Source: Chloroflexota bacterium
GTDB lineage: Bacteria; Chloroflexota; Limnocylindria; Limnocylindrales; CSP1-4
Length of the DNA: 13,105 nt
Assembly: GCA_021812735.1 (NCBI GenBank)
Contig: JAKAMV010000182.1
Span: 1-13,105, forward strand
Reading direction: 5' to 3'
Shown here: positions 6,731-12,943 of the stretch, in pieces
Position numbering within the stretch: the first letter of the stretch is position 1
Layout of the letters: each line of letters begins with the position of its first letter
Notes under the pieces: model-generated
Database searches by the model: none
Told to the model about the DNA's origin: nothing
What the model saw: the letters and a program-made list of their open reading frames with translations, nothing else
Translations under genes and position numbers: made by a program

Positions 6731-6774
6731 GCGTTGCCGCCCCGGCCGCACCCTCGCGTTGCCGCCCCGGCCGC
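6731..6774. repeat. 19-bp direct repeat, 25-bp period
   Basis: GCGTTGCCGCCCCGGCCGC is present at 6731-6749 and again at 6756-6774, separated by 6 bp. It lies about 65 bp outside the left end of the ISNCY-type element. Function unknown. Confidence 0.8.
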
Positions 6775-6840
6775 GCCCCGGCGATGCCACAGCCGCGCCG
6801 GCAGCCTCCCCGAAACCGTTCACACTCTCCCCCGGAAACC

Positions 6841-8284
6841 GTGTCGACGGCCAGCGATTCTGGCCATGTTTCGGCCAGCGATTCTGTCCTCCGGTTTCCT
6901 CAGCGCCGCCAAGGGTGATCGAGGCCCGGACGCCAGCGTTTGGTGGGTTCCGTAGACGGGCCAGGCTCCGGGTCGGGCACGCTGAGAGGCACGTCGGGCC
7001 GTCCCTCGCTGCGGCGCGAGAGATGGCGGGCCCGGAGTAGCGCAGGCGCTGCGGGGACCTCGACGAGCGGGTAGGGGCGGCCCTCGTGGCGCGCCCAGAG
7101 CGAGCCGTCGAGGCGTTCTTCGAGCACGATCGCGCAGCCGGCCCAGCCGCGTCCGTCGTGTCGACGGGGCAGGGCGAGCGCGCCTTCGCCCGGAGCTCAC
7201 GGTGGCATCGCGGGCCACCCGGCGGGGATAGTGGAAGCAGAAGACGCTCTCGGCCGCGAGGCCCGCCGGCCAGGCCCGCCAGGCCGGCTCGGGATCGGCC
7301 GGGGGCACCGCGAAGCGGGCGTTGTGGCGCAGCAGGAAGCCAGGCAGGAAAGCGTTCGCCTCGCCGATCGTGGTGATCGTCTCGAGGCGCAGCTCGACGA
7401 GCAGACGGTCCTGGAGGGTGCCCCACAGGCGCTCCACGCGACCCTTCGCCTGTGCCGAGCCGGCCGCCAGCCAGCCGATACCGGCCTCTTCGAGGGCCCG
7501 TCCCACCTGCGTGAGCGTGCGTTTGCCGGTGAGTTGCTCGGTGAGCGTGGGCGGGCGGTCCGACTGGCGCACGAAGATCCCGTGCCGATCGCTGGAGAGG
7601 GTCTGAGGGCAGCCCATAGTCCGCGCTCGTCTCCGGCCAGCACGGTGAAGTAGCCTGCGGCATCCTCGGCATCCCGGAAGATGGCCCCAGTTACCCTGCT
7701 CGTGGCGTCGTCGATGGTCCCGACGAGCGTCGCGAAGGGCCGTTCCGCTCCGAACCAGTGATGGCGCGAGCCGTCGGTCTGCAGGAGCATCCGGGCCCGC
7801 GGCAGGCGCTCCCGGCGGCTGCGGTGGCGGGGCGGCCGATGGACGTGCGCGGCCGGCAGCCCCGCCTCGGCAAGGATCCGCCGCAACGTCCGCTCCGCCA
7901 CCGCGATCCCCTCGCGCTCGGCGAGCAGCTCGGCCAGATGGGCCCGGTTGACCCCGGCATCGGTGCTCGAGGCAAGCCCCACCAGGCGCTCGCGGAGGAC
8001 AGGCTCGATCCGGTTGGCGGGTGCCCGGCCGGCGTTCCCGTGGCGCAGGGCGGCCGGCCCCTCGCGCGCATAGGCCGCCAGCAAGCGGCGCACCTGGCGC
8101 GTGGAGCGGTCCAGGATGGCCGCCCCTTGCTCGAGGGACAGGGTCCCGTCGGCGAGGTGTACCAGCACCTCCTGTCGCTGCTCGGGTCGTCGGTCATGGT
8201 CGGGTCGCGCTCGTCTGTCCATGCCCGGCACAGTGACAAAGTCGCTGGCCGATTACGCGTGACAGAATCGCTGGCCGTCCACAC
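6841..8284 (-). mobile_element. ISNCY/IS1202-type insertion sequence, about 1.44 kb
   Basis: Both ends carry the same inverted sequence: 22 bp at 6841-6862 (GTGT, one variable base, GACGGCCAGCGATTCTG) matches the complement of the right end ending near 8284 with one mismatch. Each end also has a second internal copy of CGGCCAGCGA plus TTCTG or CTTTG, 24 bp inward on the left (6872-6886) and 26 bp inward on the right. The enclosed transposase runs on the minus strand and ends at 6900. No convincing target-site duplication was seen, so exact borders are uncertain by a few bases. The transposase is frameshifted, so this copy is probably not autonomous unless the shifts are sequencing errors. Confidence 0.8.
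6900..8222 (-). pseudogene. Frameshifted DDE transposase of the ISNCY/IS1202-type element
   Basis: Reading minus from ATG at 8222 (GTG at 8231 also possible): an N-terminal helix-turn-helix region (LEQGAAILDRSTRQVRRLL, about 30-48), then HLAELLAEREGIAVAERTLRRIL, then the DDE core starting LLQTDGSRHHWFG (first Asp, residue 150) and GTIDDATSRVTGAIF. The frame breaks between about 7605 and 7625. The next frame gives SSDRHGIF (second Asp) and AQAKGRVERLWGTLQDRLLVELR (catalytic Glu). A second break at the CCC run 7189-7191 returns to the first frame: ALPRRHDGRGWAGCAIVLEE, then ARHEGRPYPLVEVP, ending KRWRPGLDHPWRR. Rejoined, the protein would be about 440 residues, normal for the group. Both breaks lie at or beside G/C runs, so assembly error is a real alternative to decay. 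Confidence 0.85.
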
Positions 8285-9155
8285 CGCCACGACGGCTTCC
8301 CTTGACCTTCTCACGCTCGCCGCGTATGTGGCGGACCTGCGGACCCGTCCGAAGTGCACCGGGGTCTGGAAGGGCGCTCCCGACGCCCGGATCCGGGCGC
8401 TCGCCCGGGGTGCCTCGGAGCCACTCTCGCTCAACACCGTGAACGCGTACATGCGACCGCTGCGCGCCCTCTGCCTGTGGCTCCTCGATGAGGGGGTCCT
8501 GGCGGTCAACCCCTTCCGGCGCACCCACCGGCGGGCCGGCCTCAATCCGCTGCTGCCGTCCGAGGAGACGCCACCGAAGTCGGCCCCCCGCGCCGATCTC
8601 GCCGCACTCGAGCGGGGCTGCGCGGGGGAGGGGCCACTCGAGCTGCGTGATCAGGCGATCGTCTCGGTGCTGAAAACGACCGCCGCCAGAAGCTCGGCGG
8701 TGCGCCTATTGCGGATCGAGGATCTCGACCTCGCCCATGGGGTGCTCCTGTTCCGGCGGGGCAAGGGCGGCAAGACCTTGGAGGTGGCGCTCCATCCGGA
8801 GAGCGCCCGCGCCCTCGCGGCCTATCTCGAAGGCGGTCGAGCTGCGTTGCTGGGCGACGCCACCTTCGATCCTGGGTTTGTCTGCCTCTCCGCGCATCGC
8901 GGCCAGGGCCCCGCACCCCTGACCAGAAACTCGCTCTCCCTGATGCTGCGCCGCCGGTATCGGAACGGCGGGGGCACGCTCCCCACCTTCGGCGCCCACC
9001 GCATCCGCCATGCCACCGCCACCTTGCTCGTCAACCACGGCATGCCCCTCGAGGAGGTCTCCCGTTATCTCGGGCACTCCTCGGTGGAGGTCACCCGCCG
9101 CTACGCGCGGGCCACCACCGAGGCGCTCGCCCGGGCGGGGCTGGTGGAGGGATGA
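8259..9155 (+). CDS. Tyrosine recombinase/integrase, probably 5'-truncated by the IS
   Basis: 298 residues from GTG at 8259, which lies inside the IS terminal repeat (GTGACAGAATCGCTGGCCG). The first 9-10 residues are therefore IS-derived and the native N-terminus is likely lost. The SAM-like core-binding part is present only from LDLLTLAAYVADLRTRP (15-31) through LNTVNAYMRPLRALCLWLLDEG (58-79). The catalytic domain is complete: R144 (TAARSSAVRLLRIEDLDL), K172 (RRGKGGKTLEV), H247 and R250 (GAHRIRH), H273 (RYLGHSSVEVT) and nucleophile Y282 (RRYAR). The usual Glu after the first Arg is replaced (SSAV). The frame extends upstream to 7758, but that part is antisense to the transposase and non-coding in style. 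It may belong to a lost mobile island that also carried the VapBC genes and the phage remnants downstream. Confidence 0.88.
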   Translation: MTESLAVHTATTASLDLLTLAAYVADLRTRPKCTGVWKGAPDARIRALARGASEPLSLNTVNAYMRPLRALCLWLLDEGVLAVNPFRRTHRRAGLNPLLPSEETPPKSAPRADLAALERGCAGEGPLELRDQAIVSVLKTTAARSSAVRLLRIEDLDLAHGVLLFRRGKGGKTLEVALHPESARALAAYLEGGRAALLGDATFDPGFVCLSAHRGQGPAPLTRNSLSLMLRRRYRNGGGTLPTFGAHRIRHATATLLVNHGMPLEEVSRYLGHSSVEVTRRYARATTEALARAGLVEG

Positions 9156-9219
9156 GGTGAGAGGTTGGAGTGGGCTCGACCGGACCAACCGGACGCGGGC
9201 CCTCGGCGCCGCTCCATCG

Positions 9220-9249
9220 TTGCGCGAGTGCAGCCGGCGGCGTTAAGCT
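9220..9249 (+). promoter_or_regulatory. Candidate leaderless promoter of the toxin-antitoxin pair
   Basis: TTGCGC (9220-9225) and TAAGCT (9244-9249) are 18 bp apart. ATG of the antitoxin starts at 9256, exactly 6 nt after the -10, and no Shine-Dalgarno precedes it, so a leaderless transcript is likely. AbrB-type antitoxins usually repress their own promoter. Confidence 0.45.
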
Positions 9250-9255
9250 TTGCTC

Positions 9256-9507
9256 ATGAACCCGAGAGTAAAGGCCAGGCGGCGGCGTGGATACACGCGA
9301 GTCAGTGGCAAGCACCAGGTGACGATCCCGCTGGATGCGCTCGAGGAGGCGGGCATCCGCACCGGCGATCGGCTGCGGGCAGAGGTCCGTGGCCCCGGAG
9401 AGGTCGCGCTCATCCGCGACGATGACCCCGTGGCTCGCTTCGCCGGCGCACTGACCGACGTCTACCCGGCGGGCGAACTCGACGCGTTGCGACGCGAGTG
9501 GAGCTGA
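9256..9507 (+). CDS. vapB: AbrB/SpoVT-fold antitoxin (VapB-like)
   Basis: 83 residues from ATG at 9256. The N-terminus is strongly basic (KARRRRGYTR) and leads into the swapped-hairpin AbrB fold: RVSGKHQVTIPLDALEEAGIRTGDRLRAEVRGPGEVALIR (about 15-54). The C-terminal part (DPVARFAGALTDVYPAGELDALRREWS) is the helix that normally wraps the toxin. Its last 10 bases overlap the PIN toxin start, the usual arrangement for co-translated antitoxin and toxin. It should bind DNA at its own promoter and neutralise the nuclease. The pair lies directly behind the recombinase, typical of stabilisation genes on mobile DNA. Confidence 0.88.
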   Translation: MNPRVKARRRRGYTRVSGKHQVTIPLDALEEAGIRTGDRLRAEVRGPGEVALIRDDDPVARFAGALTDVYPAGELDALRREWS

Positions 9508-9914
9508 CCGTTCTCGACGCCGGCGTGCTCATCGGCGTCCTCGACGCGACCGACGCGCACCACGCCGCAGCCGTCGACGCGGTCCGCAAGGCCCTCGGGC
9601 GGGGCGACAGGCTCCTGCTCCCGGCCTCGGCATATGCCGAGATCCTCGTGGCACCGCACCGCCGGGGTGGCGAGGCGGTCGGCACGGTGGACGCCTTCGT
9701 CGATGCGTTGCCTGCGGCCATCGAGCCGATCAGCAGGGCGATCGCGGCCCAGGCCGCCGACCTGCGCGCCCGTCACGGCGCCCGGTTGCGGTTGCCGGAC
9801 GCCTTCGTCGTCGCAACCGCGCTGGTCCACAACGCAACTCGAATCGTCACCACGGACGCCGGGTGGCCCCGTCTCCCCGTCACCGTCGAACTGATCTCGG
9901 CCGAGAAGGAATAA
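9498..9914 (+). CDS. vapC: PIN-domain ribonuclease toxin (VapC-like)
   Basis: 138 residues, normal for VapC. Start is GTG at 9498, overlapping the antitoxin stop by 10 bp, with no clear Shine-Dalgarno of its own, so translation is probably coupled. The four PIN acidic residues are in place: D7 (VLDAGVLIGVLD), E48 (ASAYAEILV), D101 (RLPDAFVVATAL) and D120 (IVTTDAGW). VapC toxins are Mg-dependent endoribonucleases that cut tRNA or rRNA when freed from the antitoxin; the target of this one is unknown. The gene appears intact. Confidence 0.92.
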   Translation: MELTVLDAGVLIGVLDATDAHHAAAVDAVRKALGRGDRLLLPASAYAEILVAPHRRGGEAVGTVDAFVDALPAAIEPISRAIAAQAADLRARHGARLRLPDAFVVATALVHNATRIVTTDAGWPRLPVTVELISAEKE

Positions 9915-9929
9915 GCCTGCGCCGCCGCG

Positions 9930-10021
9930 ACCGGCTCATCGGCCTCGACCGGGACATCCGGCAGGTCCTGCGGCATGATCGGCTGGGCGGCTTGATCCAC
10001 GAATACGAGGTCGCGGCATGA
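9930..10021 (+). pseudogene. Possible 3' end remnant of an IS transposase
   Basis: The plus frame ending in TGA at 10019-10021 reads RHDRLGGLIHEYEVAA before the stop. The GGLIHEY-x-x-AA ending is reminiscent of C-termini of rve-type IS transposases. No start, no catalytic motif and no ribosome binding site are present, so at most about 30 codons remain. Identified from memory of the ending only; low confidence. Confidence 0.3.
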
Positions 10022-10073
10022 CGGCCGAATAAAGGCACCCCACAGGGTCCTGGGGGCCGCCGGCAACGGCCTC

Positions 10074-10103
10074 CATCGACCGCGACGGCATCGACCGCGA
10101 CGG
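10074..10103. repeat. 15-bp perfect tandem duplication
   Basis: CATCGACCGCGACGG occurs twice back to back (10074-10088, 10089-10103). In the amidase-remnant frame it duplicates the peptide IDRDG, which is the usual LIDRDGTI segment of amidase domains. Confidence 0.85.
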
Positions 10104-10443
10104 CACGATCGTCCGCGCCATCGACGCAGGGAAGTACGCGGCCTCGAGCCAGGGCGACGTCGCCTCGCCCAACCGGAAGCTCCCGACCATCGCCGCGGTC
10201 GCCTCGGGATGACCATGAACGAGTGGGTGCACGAGTCGATCGAGTGCTCGGGCGCAGGACCCGAGCCCTACACGGACGCCCAGTTCGAGAGCGTCGCCCA
10301 GCTGGTCGCCGCGGCATCTCGGGCAACCGGGATCCCGATCAAGCGCAGCACCGTGGTCGTGTATGCCAACATCACCAGCGTGAGCCGGCGCAGCAACCTC
10401 TGGCCGCCGTCCATCCGCGAGGCCCGGGTCAGGCGCGTCATCA
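10075..10443 (+). pseudogene. Remnant of an endolysin-type N-acetylmuramoyl-L-alanine amidase
   Basis: Two frames carry pieces of an amidase/PGRP-like domain. The first gives IDRDGTIVRAIDAGKYAAS and LPTIAAVASG, then stops at 10210-10212. The second, opening at ATG 10209, gives NEWVHESIECSGAGPEPYTD, then AQFESVAQLVAAASRATGIPIKRS and VYANITSVSRRSNLWP, matching the S-I-x-I-E-x-S-G, Y-T-x-x-Q and I-x-S-V-S-R style of phage lysins. The expected His of the HxxI-S segment is replaced (VYANI) and the N-terminal zinc His region is missing. The frame change lies at a GGG run (10206-10208), so one missing base would join the two. The alternative is two overlapping ORFs sharing ATGA. Probably a decayed prophage gene. 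Confidence 0.5.
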
Positions 10444-10683
10444 GCCGGGTGCGGAATCCGCACCGGTGCCAACCCCTTCGGCGTCCTCGGGCTCTGCCGC
10501 CAGCGCGGCCTGGGCCGCCCGGCGGGCCGTGGCGTCCCTCGCCAAACCTGCGGTGTCCGCGTTCGCGTGGCGCGGGCACAGCCGGCCCAGGCCGTCGCGC
10601 TGGCTCGGCTGGAGCGGAGAGGTCTCCGTCCGCGCCTCGGGCGGCGCGATCCCGACCTTCGCCGATCCGATGCAGCGGCGCAT
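10441..10683 (-). CDS. Small cysteine/histidine protein, 80 aa, possible zinc ribbon
   Basis: ATG at 10683 follows the upstream gene stop by 13 bp with GGGG next to it. The N-terminus RRCIGSAKVGIAPPEA and the later QPSQRDGLGRLCPRHA put C4 and, about 32 residues on, C36 and H39, which could form a small metal site. The rest is Ala-rich. I recognise no named family. Position as last of three tiny co-directional genes suggests one operon, perhaps from phage or an integrative element. The GLGRxCxxHW-like style is what one sees in small accessory zinc-finger proteins; the function is unknown. Coding status is supported by the spacing to the upstream gene rather than by a known domain. Confidence 0.5.
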   Translation of the reverse strand: MRRCIGSAKVGIAPPEARTETSPLQPSQRDGLGRLCPRHANADTAGLARDATARRAAQAALAAEPEDAEGVGTGADSAPG

Positions 10684-10696
10684 CCCCGGGGCGGGC

Positions 10697-10921
10697 TCAG
10701 GTCTTCCCCCGCATCGTGGCGTCGCCGCCCTTGCGCTGCGCGGTGACCGGGTGGGCGATGGTGTGCAGCTCGCGCGCGGCCTCTGCGAGGTGCTCGATCA
10801 CCCCACCGGCCTCGGCTGGCGGCAGAGCGGTCAGGGTGGTGCGTTCACGGACCATCCGTTCCGTCAGCTCGGCCAGGCACTCCGCGCGGTCGTCCTGCGC
10901 GAGCTCCTGCTCCCTCGTCAT
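10697..10921 (-). CDS. Hypothetical small protein, 74 aa, helical
   Basis: ATG at 10921 overlaps the stop codon of the preceding gene (ATGA) and has AGGAAGGGGA about 6 nt upstream, both strong coding signs. The sequence starts MTREQELAQDDRAECLAELT and continues RMVRERTTLTALPPAEAGG, then VIEHLAEAARELHTI, giving amphipathic helices and a basic tail. I do not recognise the family. The size, charge and tight packing with its neighbours resemble the small genes of phages and integrative elements. Confidence 0.6.
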   Translation of the reverse strand: MTREQELAQDDRAECLAELTERMVRERTTLTALPPAEAGGVIEHLAEAARELHTIAHPVTAQRKGGDATMRGKT

Positions 10922-11164
10922 CGTGCGTCCCCTTCCTGCGGTTCGGCCGCGTCGCGCTCGCTCCCCATCCCCTCGTCGCGCCCTTCCAGGGCGCCGTACG
11001 CCTCGAGGCGCCGCAGCTCCGCGTCCTGGGGCCGGGGTCGCGGCCCGGTGCATGGCCTCCTTGAGGGCCTCGACGTCCGCCTGGAAGAACGCCCAGGCAT
11101 CGCGCGCCTTCGCCAACCGCTCGGCGAGCTGCTCCGTGCTGGTGGGCTCCGGGGTCCTGGCCAT
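10918..11164 (-). pseudogene. Hypothetical small protein, frameshifted in a C run
   Basis: ATG at 11164 has GAGGAG 9-12 nt upstream. The first frame gives MARTPEPTSTEQLAERLAKA and RDAWAFFQADVEALKEAMHR, a clear helical start. Near the GGGG runs at 11028-11037 (CCCC on the coding strand) the sensible frame changes to QDAELRRLEAYGALEGRDEG and ends at 10918 in TGA overlapping the next ATG. Removing one C would give a continuous protein of about 81 residues. Coupled overlap with the next gene argues that this second frame is the true C-terminus. Function unknown. Could be real inactivation or a one-base assembly error. Confidence 0.55.
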
Positions 11165-11345
11165 CGGGTGCGCTCCTCATCGTCCCTCCCCGCCTATCTA
11201 GCGGGCCCGACGCCATGCATCACTCAGCCCGAGCGCGACGCCAACGATGCGCGTGACGCCGACACCAGTATCTCGTCCCGCCCCACCCTGGCCGGATCGG
11301 AGCCCCCCATGATCCGTTTTCTGAAGCGAAAGTAGCACCCGCGGT
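11165..11345. other. Spacer between the small-gene operon and the IS110-family transposase
   Basis: 181 bp holding the ribosome binding site of the small-gene operon (GAGGAG at about 11173-11178 on the minus strand) and, at its right end, the downstream border of the IS110-family element, including GAAAGTAG at 11328-11335. No gene and no clear promoter seen. Confidence 0.45.
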
Positions 11346-12581
11346 TCACGCAGCCACCGGGCTCAGGGTCACCTCGAAGCCCAACGCCTCGATCTGGCGG
11401 GCGAGGTGGCGGGCGTGACGTTCCGCGTCGTGCCGGCGCGAGAACCAGTCCCCGCCGAGGTCGGCGTAGGGGACGCCGCGGTCGAGGATGTGGTAGGCGG
11501 CGACGAGGATCAAGTGTTCGACGGCGATGGTGGCCTTGGCGTGGCCCCGGCGGGGTCGTAGGCGAGCGTACTGGGCCGCGAGATAGGTGCCCTTGGAGCG
11601 GGCGGCGGCCTTGGCTGCTTCGTTCAGGTGGACCTGGAGCCACTTCGGTCCCTTGCGGGTCCGGTCGGTCTTCTGCTTGCCGACCGACTCGTGCTGACCC
11701 GGACACACGCCTGCCCACGAGGCGAGCCGGCTTGCGTCGCCGAAGCGGGTCATGTCGACGCCGATCTCGGCGATGAGCGCCTCGGCGCAGCGCCGGTCGA
11801 TGCCCGGGATCGTGTCCAGGAGGGCGACCTGTGCGCGGAAGGGCTCAATCAGCCGATCGATCTCGGCCGAGAGACGCCCGATGGCCTCGTCGAGGTAGTC
11901 GAGCCTGGCGAGGATCTCGCCCACGAGCAGCGCGTGGTGGGCGCTGAAGCGCCCGGAGAGCGCTTCCCGGAGGGCCGGGATCTTCGCCCGCAGCGCGCCC
12001 CTGGCGAGCTCGGCCAGGGCCACCGGATCGCGGGTGCCCTCGACGAGGGCGGCGAGCATCGCCCGGCCCGAGACGCCGAGGATGTCGGAGGCCACCGAGG
12101 AGAGCTTGAGACCGGCATCCTGGAGCACCTTGTCGAGACGCTGGGCCTCGCGGGTGCGCTCCTCGATCTGGGACTTCCGGTAGCGGGTGAGATCGCGCAG
12201 CTCGCGGATCTCCGGTGGTGGCACGAAGCTGGGCCGCACCAGGCCATGCTCGACGAGCTGGGCGATCCAGGCCGCGTCGGCCAGGTCGGTCTTGCGCCCG
12301 GGCACGTTGCGCAGGTGGCGGGCGTTGAGGAGCCAGCAGGTCATGGCGCCCTCGAGCACGTAGTACACGGGCTTCCAGTAGACCCCCGTCGACTCCATGC
12401 CCACCACCTGAACGCCGAAGCCCGTGAGCCAGTCGCGCAGCGCCAGCAGGGCGGCGGTCGTCGTGCCGAACTCCGCGGTCTCGACCTGCGGCGCACCCCG
12501 CCCGTCCCTGACCCGCACGCAGGCGACCACCGTGTCCTTGTGGACGTCGAGCCCGGCGCAGCGCTCGATCAACGTGTCCAT
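11346..12581 (-). CDS. IS110-family transposase (DEDD/Tnp20)
   Basis: 411 residues from ATG at 12581, chosen for GGAGGG 8-10 nt upstream and because the family start follows (CAGLDVHKDTVVACVRV). The N-terminal RuvC-like DEDD domain has D12, E63 in GMESTGVYWKPV, and D99/D102 in GRKTDLADAAWIAQL. A coiled-coil linker covers about 125-250. The C-terminal Tnp20 domain has LLDTIPGIDRRCAEALIAEI (254-273), FGDASRLASWAGVCPG (280-295), the catalytic serine candidate S299 in HESVGKQK, and RKGPKWLQVHLNEAA (309-323). Members use a bridge RNA to pair donor and target for recombination. The frame is intact, in contrast to the ISNCY copy. The long reading frame upstream of 12581 is non-coding IS end. Confidence 0.95.
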   Translation of the reverse strand: MDTLIERCAGLDVHKDTVVACVRVRDGRGAPQVETAEFGTTTAALLALRDWLTGFGVQVVGMESTGVYWKPVYYVLEGAMTCWLLNARHLRNVPGRKTDLADAAWIAQLVEHGLVRPSFVPPPEIRELRDLTRYRKSQIEERTREAQRLDKVLQDAGLKLSSVASDILGVSGRAMLAALVEGTRDPVALAELARGALRAKIPALREALSGRFSAHHALLVGEILARLDYLDEAIGRLSAEIDRLIEPFRAQVALLDTIPGIDRRCAEALIAEIGVDMTRFGDASRLASWAGVCPGQHESVGKQKTDRTRKGPKWLQVHLNEAAKAAARSKGTYLAAQYARLRPRRGHAKATIAVEHLILVAAYHILDRGVPYADLGGDWFSRRHDAERHARHLARQIEALGFEVTLSPVAA

Positions 12582-12762
12582 GAGGCAGCCCTCCGTAATC
12601 GGTCCGTGTACCGCCGGGCCACCTGGAGGGACCTCACTCGCGTGGAATCTGAAGCTCGCGGCGCAGTCAATCGTGCCCCGAGGTCCCCGCGCCCCACTAT
12701 GAAACGGGCTCCGCTGGCACCAATGAGAAGCCGACGTCACCAGGCGACCCGCGCCTACTTTC
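12582..12762 (-). ncRNA. Candidate IS110 bridge RNA region (5' non-coding end)
   Basis: IS110-group elements encode a bridge RNA of roughly 180 nt between the left end and the transposase. This 181-bp stretch is the right size and place. It can fold: GGGACCTC (12628-12635) pairs perfectly with GAGGTCCC (12680-12687), enclosing a 44-nt loop region. Guide loops cannot be assigned without knowing the element ends and target core. Placement follows from family knowledge; the stem is seen directly. Confidence 0.38.
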
Positions 12763-12822
12763 ATCGGTCTCGGGTGGCCGCGCCAGCGGCCCGCCACCAC
12801 TATGAAGAGGGCCCTGCTGTCA
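12694..12822. repeat. Imperfect 26-bp direct repeat sharing CCACTATGAA
   Basis: 12694-12719 and 12797-12822 match at 21 of 26 positions, both opening CCACTATGAA and continuing with GGGC and GCTG; the offset is 103 bp. One copy lies downstream of the truncated IS110-family gene at the right edge, the other inside the leader of the complete element. They may mark the ends or target sites of the two elements. Confidence 0.75.
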
Positions 12823-12943
12823 AGGCACGAGGCGGTGATCGTGTGCAGGCTGAGAGTGCGCTTCTCACGTCTCTATCGGCCTCCTCGAGGGGGAGGACTC
12901 AGTTGGGTGGGAGACAGCGGCGGCCCAAGTCAGATGAGGGTCG
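12763..12943. other. Spacer between the two IS110-family elements, with hairpins
   Basis: No gene is seen. TGAGA (12851-12855) with TCTCA (12863-12867), and CCTCC (12880-12884) with GGAGG (12892-12896), are small hairpins downstream of the transposase fragment. They may belong to the 3' end of the second IS element. Confidence 0.4.

Larger units (their letters stand above)
5531..6840. other. 1.3-kb region without a recognisable gene
   Basis: Long open frames exist on both strands here but they are GC-driven: Arg/Pro/Gly-rich, with no recognisable domain. Short pieces look like decayed secreted-protein coding (plus-strand frame around 5980-6180 with ALA/THR/VAL-rich text such as HPTLTATVLPSHGGAYEL, and a minus-strand frame around 5830-5950 reading GTVPFDQSYAEAPNLDATPL), but neither is continuous with a start and a ribosome binding site. 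The stretch is rich in short direct and tandem repeats, listed separately. Best read as non-coding or decayed DNA bordering the IS element. Confidence 0.5.
11328..12762 (-). mobile_element. IS110-family insertion sequence (borders approximate)
   Basis: The element holds a complete IS110-family transposase gene with a long 5' non-coding end and a short 3' end. GAAAGTAG at 11328-11335 and its inverted copy CTACTTTC at 12755-12762 flank the gene and, with GC-rich CCGCG/GCGCG next to each, could be subterminal inverted repeats; the span would be 1435 bp, usual for the family. IS110-family elements generally lack long terminal repeats, so borders cannot be fixed from one copy. The upstream border could instead be at 12797-12806. 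Confidence 0.6.

Noticed and set aside
5559..7040. 493-codon plus-strand ORF
   Set aside because: Crosses direct and tandem repeats with non-codon periods and the IS border; no domain and no ribosome binding site. Kept only as a non-coding or decayed region.
7605..7625. Programmed frameshift in the IS transposase
   Set aside because: No A-rich slippery heptamer; the break is beside a G/C run, and a second independent break follows at 7189-7191.
7758..8258. N-terminal extension of the recombinase frame
   Set aside because: It is antisense to the transposase helix-turn-helix and DDE parts; the apparent protein has no recombinase features.
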